Origin: Planococcus citreus | Lineage (GTDB): Bacteria > Bacillota > Bacilli > Bacillales_A > Planococcaceae | Length of the DNA stretch: 64,000 nucleotides | Direction of reading: 5' to 3' | Assembly (NCBI RefSeq): GCF_003664125.1 | Contig: NZ_RCCP01000001.1 | Span: 930,001 to 994,000, forward strand | Part shown: piece after piece, positions 26,271 through 40,817 of the stretch | How the letters are laid out: every line of letters starts with the position of its first letter | Position numbering within the stretch: position 1 is the stretch's first letter | The notes under the pieces: generated by a model | The model's database searches: none | Seen by the model: only the letters and a program-made list of their open reading frames with translations | Told to the model about the DNA's origin: nothing | Made by a program: the position numbers and the translations under genes

Positions 26271-26300
26271 ATCTTATCATAATCCTGCAACGACTGACAA
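26271..26300 (-). promoter_or_regulatory. Candidate promoter of mbl
   Basis: Reading the minus strand: TTGTCA (26300-26295), 18-base spacer, TAAGAT (26276-26271), about 85 bases before the mbl start. Acceptable sigma-A match, but no other support. Confidence 0.35.
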
Positions 26301-26335
26301 AATTCTCCGAAAATACTTTCAGCTCGTTTTTCTAC

Positions 26336-26376
26336 GAAAAGAGCCTGCCGCTCAATTGTGCGGCAGGCTCTTGATC
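26336..26376 (-). terminator. Terminator after murA
   Basis: Perfect stem AAGAGCCTGCCGC / GCGGCAGGCTCTT with an eight-base loop, followed by TTCGTAG and a short T run on the minus strand; lies 25 bases after the murA stop. Confidence 0.88.
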
Positions 26377-26400
26377 ATATGAAGTATGAGTCCTGATGAA

Positions 26401-27699
26401 TTAAACCATTTGCTCTTCTTTTACTTCGCTTGTTTCAGTCGATACGCGTTCAATGTCTGCTCCTAGAGCTTCCAGCTTCAAGTGGAAATCAACATATCCG
26501 CGGTCTAGATGATAAAGCTCGTGTACACGTGTAATGCCTTCAGCAGCAAGTCCAGCCAAGATCAATGCAGCAGCTGCACGAAGATCTGTCGCTGATACTT
26601 GAGCGCCTTGCAATTTAGAAGGGCCTTCCATAATCACTGAACGTCCCTCAATCTTAACGGATGCATTCATGCGGCGGAATTCTTCAACGTGCATGAAGCG
26701 GTTTTCAAAAACAGTTTCAGTCAGGATGCCGTTGCCTTGTGCAGTCAGCATCAATGACATCATTTGCGATTGCATATCTGTCGGGAATCCTGGGTGCGGC
26801 ATGGTCTTGATGTCGATGGAACGAAGCGGACGTGTCGCACGGACGCGCAAGCCTTCATCCGTTTCTTGGATATCGACTCCCATTTCGCCCATTTTCGAGA
26901 TCAATGCAGCCATATGTTCCGGAACGGCGTTTTCAATGATAACGTCGCCTTCTGTGATGGCAGCTGCCACCATGAATGTCCCTGCTTCTACACGGTCAGG
27001 AATGATTGAGTGATGCGATCCGTGAAGTGTCTCAACGCCTTCGATACGCATAGTATCCGTACCAGCGCCTTTGACGTTTCCGCCCATTTCGTTGATATAA
27101 TTCGCTAGGTCAACGATTTCCGGCTCTTTTGCTGCGTTTTCGATGATCGTTACCCCATCTGCAAGCGCTGCGGCTGACATGATGTTCTCTGTCGCACCGA
27201 CACTTGGGAAGTCGAGGTAGATTTTAGCACCGCGTAAACGGCCATCCGTTTTTGCTTCAACGAAGCCGTTTCCGAAAGTGATGTTCGCTCCCATTGCTTC
27301 AAAGCCTTTTAGGTGCTGATCGATCGGACGAGATCCGATGGCGCAGCCGCCTGGCAAAGCGACACGGGCAAATCCGTTGCGTGCAAGTACAGGTCCCATG
27401 ACCAGAATCGATGCACGCATTTTGCGGACATATTCGAACTGTGCTTCACTCGATAGTTGTGAAGATGCATCGATGTGCATCTCGTTTTTCTCCGGGAAAT
27501 ACTCGACTTCTACATTCAGGCTTCTCAATACTTCCTGAATAGTGTAGACGTCTGCAAGATTCGGCACTTCCGTAATGAAGCTTTTTCCTTCACTTGCAAG
27601 AAGCGCGCCTGCCAATACTGGCAGTACTGCGTTCTTCGCTCCTTCTACCCGTACTTTCCCTGTTAATTTCTTTCCGCCTTTAACGATGATATGATCCAA
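26401..27699 (-). CDS. murA: UDP-N-acetylglucosamine 1-carboxyvinyltransferase MurA
   Basis: First committed enzyme of peptidoglycan synthesis: transfers enolpyruvate from PEP to UDP-GlcNAc. 432 residues. [15 protein letters not shown] near 20 and the active-site loop [18 protein letters not shown] near 115-132 with the catalytic Cys. The start is best placed at the TTG at 27699: GGAGGG lies seven bases upstream and the protein then begins (M)[11 protein letters not shown], like B. subtilis MurAA; the ATG 15 bases earlier is part of that ribosome site. A second paralogue, MurAB, is encoded at 51.4-52.7 kb. Position after ywzB and the atp operon matches MurAA. Confidence 0.94.
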   Translation of the reverse strand: MDHIIVKGGKKLTGKVRVEGAKNAVLPVLAGALLASEGKSFITEVPNLADVYTIQEVLRSLNVEVEYFPEKNEMHIDASSQLSSEAQFEYVRKMRASILVMGPVLARNGFARVALPGGCAIGSRPIDQHLKGFEAMGANITFGNGFVEAKTDGRLRGAKIYLDFPSVGATENIMSAAALADGVTIIENAAKEPEIVDLANYINEMGGNVKGAGTDTMRIEGVETLHGSHHSIIPDRVEAGTFMVAAAITEGDVIIENAVPEHMAALISKMGEMGVDIQETDEGLRVRATRPLRSIDIKTMPHPGFPTDMQSQMMSLMLTAQGNGILTETVFENRFMHVEEFRRMNASVKIEGRSVIMEGPSKLQGAQVSATDLRAAAALILAGLAAEGITRVHELYHLDRGYVDFHLKLEALGADIERVSTETSEVKEEQMV

Positions 27700-27820
27700 A
27701 GCATAGCCCTCCATGTGTTTAATAGTCCCTAATTTATACAGCTCTCACGTATATTTTCTCATTTAATAATCTCTGTAGTTTATGGTAGTAAAAAATGAAA
27801 ACCTTATCTATAATACCTTG

Positions 27821-27866
27821 TTTTTTGATAAGAAACAAGCATTACAAGGCTTTCTTATCAAAAACT
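27821..27866. promoter_or_regulatory. Long inverted repeat and candidate promoter upstream of murA
   Basis: Perfect palindrome arms TTTTTGATAAGAAA / TTTCTTATCAAAAA around a 15-base loop, in the AT-rich gap between ywzB and murA. On the minus strand it runs into TTGTTT, 17 bases and TATTAT, a possible murA promoter. It may be a ywzB terminator, an operator or both. Confidence 0.45.
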
Positions 27867-28017
27867 CAATATACCCCATGTTGTTCGCATGCATAGGTAT
27901 TTTTATGTCCGTAGCGCAAAAAGAAATATTACAAATTGATTACAGTTAATTGTTTCCCCACTTCAATAGAAATAAACCCTTAGGCACTGAATATTTCCCG
28001 GGAAATAGTAAAACATT

Positions 28018-28069
28018 GCCGATTTGCCATAGGAACGGCCTGCATCCGCATTACCATGGCAAATCGGCC
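28018..28069 (-). terminator. Hairpin after ywzB
   Basis: Stem TGCCGATTTGCCAT / ATGGCAAATCGGCA with a 24-base loop, starting four bases after the ywzB stop. Followed by ATGTTTTACTATTT on the minus strand, so a terminator is likely though the T run is interrupted. Confidence 0.6.
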
Positions 28070-28072
28070 ATG

Positions 28073-28306
28073 CTAAAACAGGTACGGCAATTGCCTAGAC
28101 CATGCCGAAATTTCCAAAAAGAAGTTAGAAACGGACGTCCCGATGACAATGCTCAAAAATATGTATAAGATCTGGGCCTGCAATACATGGTGTTTAGCTA
28201 TCCATTTATCGAACATCACAGCCCGCAATGCATAAAATGAAACGCCGGTGAAAAAGATATGGCTGATGATTGAAATCAATGCTTGCTGTCCGATGTATAA
28301 TTCCAC
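28073..28306 (-). CDS. ywzB: DUF1146 small membrane protein YwzB
   Basis: Protein of 77 residues with two hydrophobic spans (about 8-32 and 44-65). The pattern ISHIFFTGVSFYALRAV and the downstream LSIVIGTSVSNFFLEI fit DUF1146 proteins, which are encoded between the ATP synthase operon and murA in many Bacillales. Function unknown. The start is GTG at 28306 with GAAAGGAGAGTGCAGA upstream. Confidence 0.82.
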   Translation of the reverse strand: MELYIGQQALISIISHIFFTGVSFYALRAVMFDKWIAKHHVLQAQILYIFLSIVIGTSVSNFFLEISAWSRQLPYLF

Positions 28307-28433
28307 TCTGCACTCTCCTTTCGTCTCATATCGTATTTGTTGAAACCCCTGCTGTTAGTATAGCTGAAATTATTTCATATGGCATAAAACTTCATGAGTT
28401 TTTCGTGAAATCTTGCCCATAATCCAATAAAAA

Positions 28434-28466
28434 AGACGGACGGAAGCGAATCGCTTCCGTCCGTCC
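28434..28466 (-). terminator. Terminator of the ATP synthase operon
   Basis: Perfect stem GACGGACGGAAGCG / CGCTTCCGTCCGTC with a four-base loop followed on the minus strand by TTTTTTATT, just after the atpC stop. Confidence 0.93.
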
Positions 28467-28473
28467 CATTTTA

Positions 28474-31391
<2,918 letters not shown>

Positions 31392-31421
31392 TTATTTTTT
31401 CTTCCGATCCTGCCAGGGAGC

Positions 31422-32951
<1,530 letters not shown>

Positions 32952-32958
32952 TCATAAA

Positions 32959-33489
32959 TTAGCCGATCAATTGACGTTGCAGGCGGGCAAGTTTCGTGCT
33001 GACGCTGCTATCAAAGATGCGGTTTCCGATTTGAAGGCGCAATCCACCAATCAACGATGGGTCGATTACGTTTTCAATCCGTAAAGAATTCTTGCCGATG
33101 CTTTTCGCGAAAGCGGTGGAAAGAGATGCCGTTTCTTCTTCCGTCAATGGACGGGTTGAATAAACTGTTGCATCCTCGATTCCCTGCTCTTCGTTCGAAA
33201 GCTTGATATATGCTTGTGTCATATCACTGATTTCGTTCATGCGTCTGCGATCACCCAACATCTGAAGTGTATTCAAGACGTATGTGTTAACGCCCTGAAA
33301 TACTTCGTTGATGAGGTTTGTGCGCTTTTCAGATGAAAGTTTCGGTGACACGATCAATTGGTAAAGTTCAGGAGTCAACTTGAAAACTTTACGTACTTCA
33401 CGGAGATCCTGTTCGATTTCCAAAGTCACATTGTGTTCTTTGGCTACCTGGAATAATGCCGATGCGTAGCGCTCAGCGACTTGGCTCAT
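32959..33489 (-). CDS. atpH: F1Fo ATP synthase subunit delta
   Basis: Peripheral-stalk subunit of 176 residues joining subunit b to the F1 head. VAERYASALFQVAKE at the N-terminus and the C-terminal VIDPSLIGGLRLQIGNRIFDSSV are the family signatures. The ATG overlaps the atpF stop by four bases, so the two are coupled. Confidence 0.94.
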   Translation of the reverse strand: MSQVAERYASALFQVAKEHNVTLEIEQDLREVRKVFKLTPELYQLIVSPKLSSEKRTNLINEVFQGVNTYVLNTLQMLGDRRRMNEISDMTQAYIKLSNEEQGIEDATVYSTRPLTEEETASLSTAFAKSIGKNSLRIENVIDPSLIGGLRLQIGNRIFDSSVSTKLARLQRQLIG

Positions 33490-34007
33490 TGCACTTCGCC
33501 TGCCTTCGCAATCGTTTCGTTAATCAACTGACGGTTGTCTTCCTCAGAGATTTCCTTGTCCAATACTCTCGTAGCTGCCAACAAGGACAGAGCCACAACT
33601 TCTTCACGTACTGCTGCGATCGCTTTTTCGCGCTCGTTAGCAATTTCTGCCACTGCGGATTCTTTCATGCGGGCAGATTCAGCACGCGCTGTCGTAATGA
33701 TTTCCTCACGAGAAACTTCGCCTTGTTTCTTGGCATTTTCAACGATTTCCTGCGCCTGGTTGCGGGCATCCTTCAAAAGGTTGCGCTGCTCATCAAGCAT
33801 TTGCTGTGATTCCTGACGGCTTTTTTCTGCAGTTTCGATCTCACTTGCGATCAGATCTTCACGCTGCTGCATAACGCCCATCAATGGACCCCACGCAAAT
33901 TTCTTCAACAGGGCCATTAGGAGCAAAAAGATGACCAATGTTGCGATGATGTCTCCAATATTCAAAAACTCCCCGGTTGCACCGAGTACGAGGTGATCAA
34001 AAAACAC
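33486..34007 (-). CDS. atpF: F1Fo ATP synthase subunit b
   Basis: Peripheral-stalk subunit of 173 residues: one membrane anchor near the N-terminus (IIATLVIFLLLMALLKKFAW, about 18-38) and a long charged coiled coil to the end. The start codon is GTG at 34007 with AAGGGAGTGAAACAATC upstream. It is 310 bases from atpE, far more than normal in this operon, because a palindromic repeat and an AT-rich stretch lie between. Confidence 0.94.
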   Translation of the reverse strand: MFFDHLVLGATGEFLNIGDIIATLVIFLLLMALLKKFAWGPLMGVMQQREDLIASEIETAEKSRQESQQMLDEQRNLLKDARNQAQEIVENAKKQGEVSREEIITTARAESARMKESAVAEIANEREKAIAAVREEVVALSLLAATRVLDKEISEEDNRQLINETIAKAGEVQ

Positions 34008-34173
34008 GATTGTTTCACTCCCTTCAAGAGCCTAAAATACTTTTTCTTCTATTATATATACTGCTTAAAATCGTTAGATGTGCTGTCGAAATCCAAAATG
34101 CATCATACAAGCATAAATGGCGAAAAACATGCCGGAGCATTCTCGCCATTTAGCTTTTCAGTAATAAATTGCT

Positions 34174-34316
34174 TTGTCTAGCTCCGCTTTACACGATGTC
34201 TAGACTTCAACGGCCAACTCCTCGGGTCATAAGACAGCCCAGCTACGCGGCTCTCGCCACTGCGCTGGTCTGTCTTATGCCGGTCGGAGCTGAACGGCCG
34301 TTTCCGCTTTTCTTTA
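34174..34316 (+). repeat. Palindromic repeat (TGTCTAG/CTTTTCTT family) between atpE and atpF
   Basis: Begins TTTGTCTAGCTCCGC, has a second GTCTAG inside (about 34198), then CTCGGGTCATAAGACAG, an inner hairpin around CTACGCGG and TCTTATGCCGGTCGGAGCTG, ending CGTTTCCGCTTTTCTTTA at the atpE stop. The inner sequence (AGACAGCCCAGC / GCTGGTCTGTCTTATG) differs from the copy at 30.4 kb but keeps the arms paired. Confidence 0.78.
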
Positions 34317-34544
<228 letters not shown>

Positions 34545-34588
34545 TCAGGATAATTGTTTTTTTTGTTTTGCCCGAAGGCAGTTTATAC

Positions 34589-35699
<1,111 letters not shown>

Positions 35700-35702
35700 T
35701 TT

Positions 35703-35924
35703 TTACATGTCTCCTGATTCGAATTTTCGGACGGTCTGAAGCATCGCCCAAACCCCGGCACTCAGGCCGACGAGCAAGCAGATGATCAAAAAGAGCGGGG
35801 CGGTTCCGAATTGCTCATCAAGCCACATCCCTGTAAAGACTCCGATTAGTACGGACCCGACAAGTTGTGAGAGAATGACGGAATAAATCGCCATTGCTTG
35901 TAAGGGACTTTTTTTCGGGTGCAT
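35703..35924 (-). CDS. atpZ: AtpZ/AtpI-family protein
   Basis: Protein of 73 residues with two membrane segments (about 12-32 and 42-62): MAIYSVILSQLVGSVLIGVF, GMWLDEQFGT and LFLIICLLVGLSAGVWAML. The GxWLDxxF centre is the AtpZ pattern; family members occur ahead of atpI and have been linked to ATP synthase assembly or divalent cation transport. ATG at 35924 has GAGGGGTTTATC upstream; a longer frame to 36029 lacks a ribosome site. First gene of the atp operon. Confidence 0.82.
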   Translation of the reverse strand: MHPKKSPLQAMAIYSVILSQLVGSVLIGVFTGMWLDEQFGTAPLFLIICLLVGLSAGVWAMLQTVRKFESGDM

Positions 35925-36135
35925 GATAAACCCCTCGAAATTCATAATGATTTGACATTCACGCCCATAAAAAGAGCAGTCGCATCTGGCTTTCAATAGC
36001 ACATCCATTATGTATGAAAACCCTCTCATGCAGACCCTTTGTAAGCATACAATAGGGGTAAAATCATGTCAATTACATGTAGTGAAAAACTTCACAAGCA
36101 AAAACCCGCCGACATATGATTGACAAATTTGTTAC

Positions 36136-36608
36136 AAGAAAAGCGGAAGTGGCCGTTTTGCCTCGACAGGCGCAAGACGGGTTCCCGAAGCGGCGCTTTT
36201 CAGCCGCACAGGGAAATTGGCTTGCGACCCGAGAGGCAGGCCGCTGACGCTAGACAATAAGAAAAGCGGAGGCAGCCGTTTAGACCCGACAAGCACAAGA
36301 CGATTTGCTGACGCGGCGCCTTTTGCCGCATAAGCAAAGTGGCTTGTGACCTCGAGGGTCTGGCTGCCGAAGCTAGACACCAAGAAAAGCGAGAGCGCCT
36401 GATGGCGGAAGCTAAGCTAAGTGCGCGACGTCCTGTCGCAACGCTTAGCTGACCCACATCCTGTGGCCCTCCGACAGGCATAAGACGGATCAGCAATGCG
36501 GCGCTCTTTGCCGCAATGCTGGAACGGCTTATGACCCGAGGAGCTAGGCGCGCTTGCGCTAGACACAAAGAAAAGCGGAGGCAGCCAAGTAGAGGCTAAG
36601 CTAACCCA
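36136..36608 (-). repeat. Array of four palindromic repeats (three full, one partial) downstream of mnaA
   Basis: Four copies start with AAGAAAAGCG: at 36136, 36259, 36382 and 36567. The first three each end in GCTAGACA and are 123, 123 and 185 bases long; the last is cut at about 36608. Shared blocks are CGACAGGCRYAAGACG, a GCGGCGCTTTT/GCCGC hairpin and TTGGCTTGYGACCYGAGRG. The third copy is longer because it holds the 43-base block 36411-36453, also present inverted at 11.5 kb. The orientation is opposite to the single copies in the atp operon. Confidence 0.8.
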
Positions 36609-36638
36609 TATCCAATGAACCCTCTACTCCCCTTCTCC

Positions 36639-37757
36639 CTACAACTCGCCGAAATACTTGTGCAAAGCTTCCACGATTCGCTGAGATGCTTTTCCGTCGC
36701 CATATGGATTCGATGCTTGCGACATCGCTTCATATGCAGCCGCATCCGTCAGCAATTCCTTGCCGAGGCGGTAGATCGTTTCTTCGTCCGTTCCGGCAAG
36801 TTTCAACGTGCCGGCATCGATGCCTTCCGGCCGTTCCGTTGTATCGCGCAACACCAAAACTGGCTTGCCGAGAGATGGCGCTTCTTCCTGCACCCCGCCC
36901 GAATCGGTCAGGATGAAATAAGACTGGGCTGCGAAGTTATGGAAATCCAATACTTCGAGCGGCTCGATCAAGTGGATGCGCGGGTCGCGCCCAAGCACTT
37001 CGTCTGCCACTTCGCGAACAGCTGGATTCATGTGGACCGGATAGACTACTTGGATATCCTCATGCTCTTCGGTCAAGCGCTTGATCGCACGGAACATATT
37101 GCGCATCGGTTCGCCGAGGTTTTCACGGCGATGCGCGGTCAATAGGATCATGCGGTCGCTGCCGATTTTATCGAGCACCGGGTGATGGTAATTATCACGT
37201 ACCGTCGTCTGCAAGGCATCGATCGCCGTATTGCCCGTAATATAGATGGTTTCTTCTTTTTTATTCTCATCACGCAGATTCTGTGCAGACTTCTCGGTCG
37301 GCGCAAAATGGATGTCCGCCATGACGCCTGTCAATTGACGGTTCATCTCTTCCGGGAAAGGAGAGTACTTATTGTGGGTCCGAAGCCCGGCTTCTACGTG
37401 CCCGATTGAGATTTGATTGTACAAAGCAGCTAAACTTGCCGCGAATGTCGTTGTCGTATCTCCATGTACCAGCACGATATCCGGTTTCGCTTCTTTCATC
37501 ACATCATCCAGGCCTTGCATAGCCCGCACCGTGACATCACTCAAGGTTTGGCGGTCTTTCATGATGTTCAAATCAAAATCGGGGGTGATGCCGAATGTTT
37601 CGAGCACTTGGTCAAGCATTTGGCGATGCTGTGCGGTCACAGTCACAAGCGGTTCGATCGTTTCTGGGTGCTTCTGCAGTTCCAGCACAAGAGGCGCCAT
37701 TTTAATCGCTTCCGGACGTGTGCCGAAAATCGTCATCACTTTCCATTTTTTCGTCAC
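36639..37757 (-). CDS. mnaA: UDP-N-acetylglucosamine 2-epimerase (non-hydrolysing)
   Basis: Makes UDP-ManNAc for wall teichoic acid linkage units or surface glycans. 372 residues. FGTRPEAIKMAPLV at the N-terminus, VTAQHRQMLDQVL near 40, VLVHGDTTTTFA near 95 and HVEAGLRTHNKYSPFPEE near 118; C-terminal LTDSGGVQEEAPSLGKPVLVLR near 288 is the UDP-binding signature. GTG at 37757 gives the same N-terminal length as B. subtilis MnaA, though the ribosome site is weak; an ATG seven codons later is an alternative. Confidence 0.93.
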   Translation of the reverse strand: MTKKWKVMTIFGTRPEAIKMAPLVLELQKHPETIEPLVTVTAQHRQMLDQVLETFGITPDFDLNIMKDRQTLSDVTVRAMQGLDDVMKEAKPDIVLVHGDTTTTFAASLAALYNQISIGHVEAGLRTHNKYSPFPEEMNRQLTGVMADIHFAPTEKSAQNLRDENKKEETIYITGNTAIDALQTTVRDNYHHPVLDKIGSDRMILLTAHRRENLGEPMRNMFRAIKRLTEEHEDIQVVYPVHMNPAVREVADEVLGRDPRIHLIEPLEVLDFHNFAAQSYFILTDSGGVQEEAPSLGKPVLVLRDTTERPEGIDAGTLKLAGTDEETIYRLGKELLTDAAAYEAMSQASNPYGDGKASQRIVEALHKYFGEL

Positions 37758-37776
37758 TTCTGATCAACCCGCTTTC

Positions 37777-38406
37777 TTATTTTGTTCCGAACAAGCGATC
37801 TCCGGCATCGCCGAGGCCAGGCACGATATAGCCTTTCTCGTTGAGCTTTTCATCGAGTGCTGCGATATAGATGTCGACATCCGGATGTGCTTTTTGCAAA
37901 GCTTCCACACCTTCTGGAGCTGCGATGATGCACATGAACTTGATTTTCGTCGCACCGCGTTTTTTCAACGAGTTGACCGCTTCAATCGCGGAGCCGCCTG
38001 TCGCGAGCATCGGATCAACGACGATCAATTCGCGTTCAGAGACATCGGAAGGCATTTTGAAATAATATTCCACTGGCTGTAAAGTTTCCGGGTCGCGGTA
38101 CAAGCCGATATGGCCGACCTTGGCCGCTGGAATCAATTTCAAGACGCCGTCAACCATTCCAATTCCTGCACGCAAAATCGGCACGATGCCTAATTTCTTT
38201 CCGGCCAAGACGTTTGATTTGGCAACTTGCACCGGCGTTTCCACATCGATTTCCTGAAGCGGAAGCTCACGCGTAATTTCAAAGGCCATTAAAGTTGAAA
38301 TCTCATCAACCAATTCACGGAATTCTTTTGTTCCAGTCGATTTGTCACGGATATACGTCAGTTTATGCTGAATCAGCGGATGGTCAAAAACGAATACTTT
38401 TCCCAC
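37777..38406 (-). CDS. upp: Uracil phosphoribosyltransferase
   Basis: Pyrimidine salvage enzyme: uracil + PRPP to UMP. 209 residues, the exact length of the B. subtilis enzyme when the GTG at 38406 is taken; AAAGGAGAGATACACT lies just upstream. PRPP loop [16 protein letters not shown] near 128-143; uracil-binding C-terminal [18 protein letters not shown]. It stands between glyA and mnaA-atp, as in other Bacillales. Confidence 0.95.
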   Translation of the reverse strand: MGKVFVFDHPLIQHKLTYIRDKSTGTKEFRELVDEISTLMAFEITRELPLQEIDVETPVQVAKSNVLAGKKLGIVPILRAGIGMVDGVLKLIPAAKVGHIGLYRDPETLQPVEYYFKMPSDVSERELIVVDPMLATGGSAIEAVNSLKKRGATKIKFMCIIAAPEGVEALQKAHPDVDIYIAALDEKLNEKGYIVPGLGDAGDRLFGTK

Positions 38407-38518
38407 AGTGTATCTCTCCTTTTTCATACATTTTCCTAAACAGTATAACAGAAAACGAAAAGGTTTAGAGCTTCACCCCTGCATTAGAATTATTCAGTCA
38501 ACTTCCATAGGCAAAATA

Positions 38519-38545
38519 AAAACCGGGGACAAGTACCCCGGTTAA
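38519..38545 (-). terminator. Terminator after the LOV-like/GAF/EAL gene
   Basis: Stem AACCGGGG / CCCCGGTT with an eight-base loop and a trailing TTTTTATTTT on the minus strand; it overlaps the last bases of the gene's stop codon. Confidence 0.85.
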
Positions 38546-40716
38546 AGCAGATGCGCTTCATCAAGCGGCATCGGCCGATGGAACAAAAAGCCTTGGGCGA
38601 TCGTGCAGCCCATCTCAAGCAATTGCGTTCGGTCGTTTTCTGTCTCGACGCCTTCCGCCACTGCCCGCAGCCCTAGATTATCTGCCAATTGGATGATGGT
38701 CCGGATGACAGCGCGCGTCCCGTGTTCTTCCATATTGGACACAAAGGAACGGTCGATCTTAATTTCTTCAACAGGCAGCTTCTGGAGATAGCTGAGTGAC
38801 GAATAGCCGGTTCCGAAATCGTCGATCGAGGTCGCAAAACCGTATTTTTTCAACTGATCGAATACTGTGCCTGCCGTATCGATATCGACGACGCCGATGC
38901 GCTCGGTAATCTCGAGCTGAATCCATTTCGGATCAACGCCGAATTTTTTCGTTTCGTCCACCAGGTGGGGCACGAAGGAGTGGTGGAAGAAATGTTCAGC
39001 CGAAATATTGATCGCCACTTGGCGCAGCTCCAGCTCCTGCTCCTGGCGTTTTTTCAGCCAAGCCAAGACTTGCTCGATGACATGCTGCTCAAGCTGGCGG
39101 ATCTTGCCGTTCTTCTCTGCGGCAGGAATGAAGATAGCAGGCGAAATATCCCCGAGTTCTGGCGACTTCCAGCGAGCAAGTGCCTCAAAACCGAGAATAT
39201 CACGGCTTTCGAGCGCCACTTTCGGCTGCAGGAAGACACTGATCTCTTTTCGTTTAAGTGCCGCAGTCAATGCATTGGCAACGCGTAAATCGCGCATCAT
39301 TACTTCATCTTGTTCATTTTCAAAATAGCAGACCGCCTCACCGACACGTTCTTTCGCCTTCGATAACGCACTATCAGCGCAGCGGACCAATTCTTCCGCG
39401 TTCTGCTGTGCAGGCGTGACAATCGCCACGCCGACTTTGACTGTCAAAAATAAATCCATTTCGCCGATTGATACCGGCTCCCGCAGGCTGCTTAAAATAT
39501 CTTCCAGAAATTCAGGCGCCCGTGTCAGCGGGATGGTGCTGTAGAGCGACAATCTCGAATCGGAAAAGCGCGCAACCAATTTTTCCCCAGCGCCTCCTGC
39601 CAGCACGAGACGGCGGCCGAGTTCACGGCATAAGTCATTGCCTGCACGGTGGCCGTATTGATCGCTGATTTTAATGAATTCGTCAGCCGAGATAAAAGCG
39701 ACAAAGCCTTCTTTCCCGTCCTTCAACAACTCTTTTAGTTCGGTGCGGAAATAATGGCGGTTCGGCAGCCCCGATTCCTCGTCAATATAAGCAAGGCGAA
39801 GGATTTCCTCCTGTTGGCGCGAAAACTTCACCGCCAATGAAACGATCGACGCGATTTCCTCCATAAAGACTAAATCTTTTTCCGACGGCTTATAGACAGC
39901 TGGAAAATAAATCCCGAATGTGCCGATCGCTTCTTCCTTGCCGTTAAAAATCGGCACCGACCAAATTGCTTTAATCCCGAACCGGTCGAGGACATTTTGT
40001 TGGCCGCTGAGAAGCGCATCCTGTGCTACGTCTTCTACTATGACCGGTTGCTGGCGCAGATAAGCCGCGCCACAAGGGCTCAGATCAGTGGATACTTCCA
40101 AACCGCGCATTCCGACTGTGAATTCATCCGGCATCGATTTCGCCGCCCCCACTTGGAAACGCTTCGCCTCGTCCACCAACAGAACAGTGCAGCGTACACC
40201 GTCGAGGAAAAACGATTCAGCCGTTTCACAGATGTTCTGCAGCAGCATTCCGAGCACATGCCCTTTTTCAATGCCTTTGTATGTTTCTTTCTGCAAATCA
40301 ATCAAAGTCTCCGCACGCCGGCGGTCACTGATATCCCGTTGGAGCATTAAGATATAACGCAGTGATTTTTCCGGGAACGCCAAAGGTTGCACCGTGATTT
40401 CATTCCAGAAAGGCGTTCCGTCTTTTCTGTAATTGACGATTTCAAAAATGCCAGGCTGGGCGGATGCCGTTGCTTCACGGATTTGGCTGCCGGTATTGGC
40501 ATCGGTTTTCGTGCCATGGAGGAATTTACCGTTTCTTCCGATAACTTCCTCTTCGGTATAACCAGTCATTTCAAAAAACGCTTCATTCGCATAGGCAATG
40601 GGGTGTTCGGAAATTTCCGGGTTCACGACGACAAAACTCGTGTGGAATTCGATCCCGAGACGGCGCAGCCAATCTATGATCACTTTCCGGTCTTCCTGGA
40701 TTTCATATTGATGCAT
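38542..40716 (-). CDS. LOV-like PAS, GAF, degenerate GGDEF and EAL domain protein (c-di-GMP phosphodiesterase)
   Basis: Soluble signalling protein of 724 residues. Domain order: PAS/LOV-like (about 20-135), GAF (about 150-310), GGDEF-like (about 325-450), EAL (about 480-720). The PAS part follows the LOV pattern NPEISEHPIAYANEAFFEMTG, but the photoactive Cys site reads GRNGKFLHG: Gly63 stands where Cys is expected. The cyclase signature is replaced by FSDSRL, so no cyclase activity is expected. The EAL domain keeps FEALARW (near 510), the ITERIG segment, IDDFGTGYSS and AEGVET, so c-di-GMP breakdown is likely. Start ATG at 40716 follows GGGAGGGACGCGT. Transcribed alone. Confidence 0.88.
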   Translation of the reverse strand: MHQYEIQEDRKVIIDWLRRLGIEFHTSFVVVNPEISEHPIAYANEAFFEMTGYTEEEVIGRNGKFLHGTKTDANTGSQIREATASAQPGIFEIVNYRKDGTPFWNEITVQPLAFPEKSLRYILMLQRDISDRRRAETLIDLQKETYKGIEKGHVLGMLLQNICETAESFFLDGVRCTVLLVDEAKRFQVGAAKSMPDEFTVGMRGLEVSTDLSPCGAAYLRQQPVIVEDVAQDALLSGQQNVLDRFGIKAIWSVPIFNGKEEAIGTFGIYFPAVYKPSEKDLVFMEEIASIVSLAVKFSRQQEEILRLAYIDEESGLPNRHYFRTELKELLKDGKEGFVAFISADEFIKISDQYGHRAGNDLCRELGRRLVLAGGAGEKLVARFSDSRLSLYSTIPLTRAPEFLEDILSSLREPVSIGEMDLFLTVKVGVAIVTPAQQNAEELVRCADSALSKAKERVGEAVCYFENEQDEVMMRDLRVANALTAALKRKEISVFLQPKVALESRDILGFEALARWKSPELGDISPAIFIPAAEKNGKIRQLEQHVIEQVLAWLKKRQEQELELRQVAINISAEHFFHHSFVPHLVDETKKFGVDPKWIQLEITERIGVVDIDTAGTVFDQLKKYGFATSIDDFGTGYSSLSYLQKLPVEEIKIDRSFVSNMEEHGTRAVIRTIIQLADNLGLRAVAEGVETENDRTQLLEMGCTIAQGFLFHRPMPLDEAHLL

Positions 40717-40752
40717 ACGCGTCCCTCCCAGTTTTTCTCATTATGTATGGTG

Positions 40753-40784
40753 AAAAAAAGCCGCCAATGCATGCGGCGGCTTTA
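40753..40784 (-). terminator. Terminator after glyA
   Basis: Stem AAAGCCGCC / GGCGGCTTT around AATGCATGC-like loop bases, with TTTTTTTCACC on the minus strand. Confidence 0.9.
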
Positions 40785-40817
40785 TTCATTTCTATATTCA
40801 TCTAAATAGCCAGCTGC

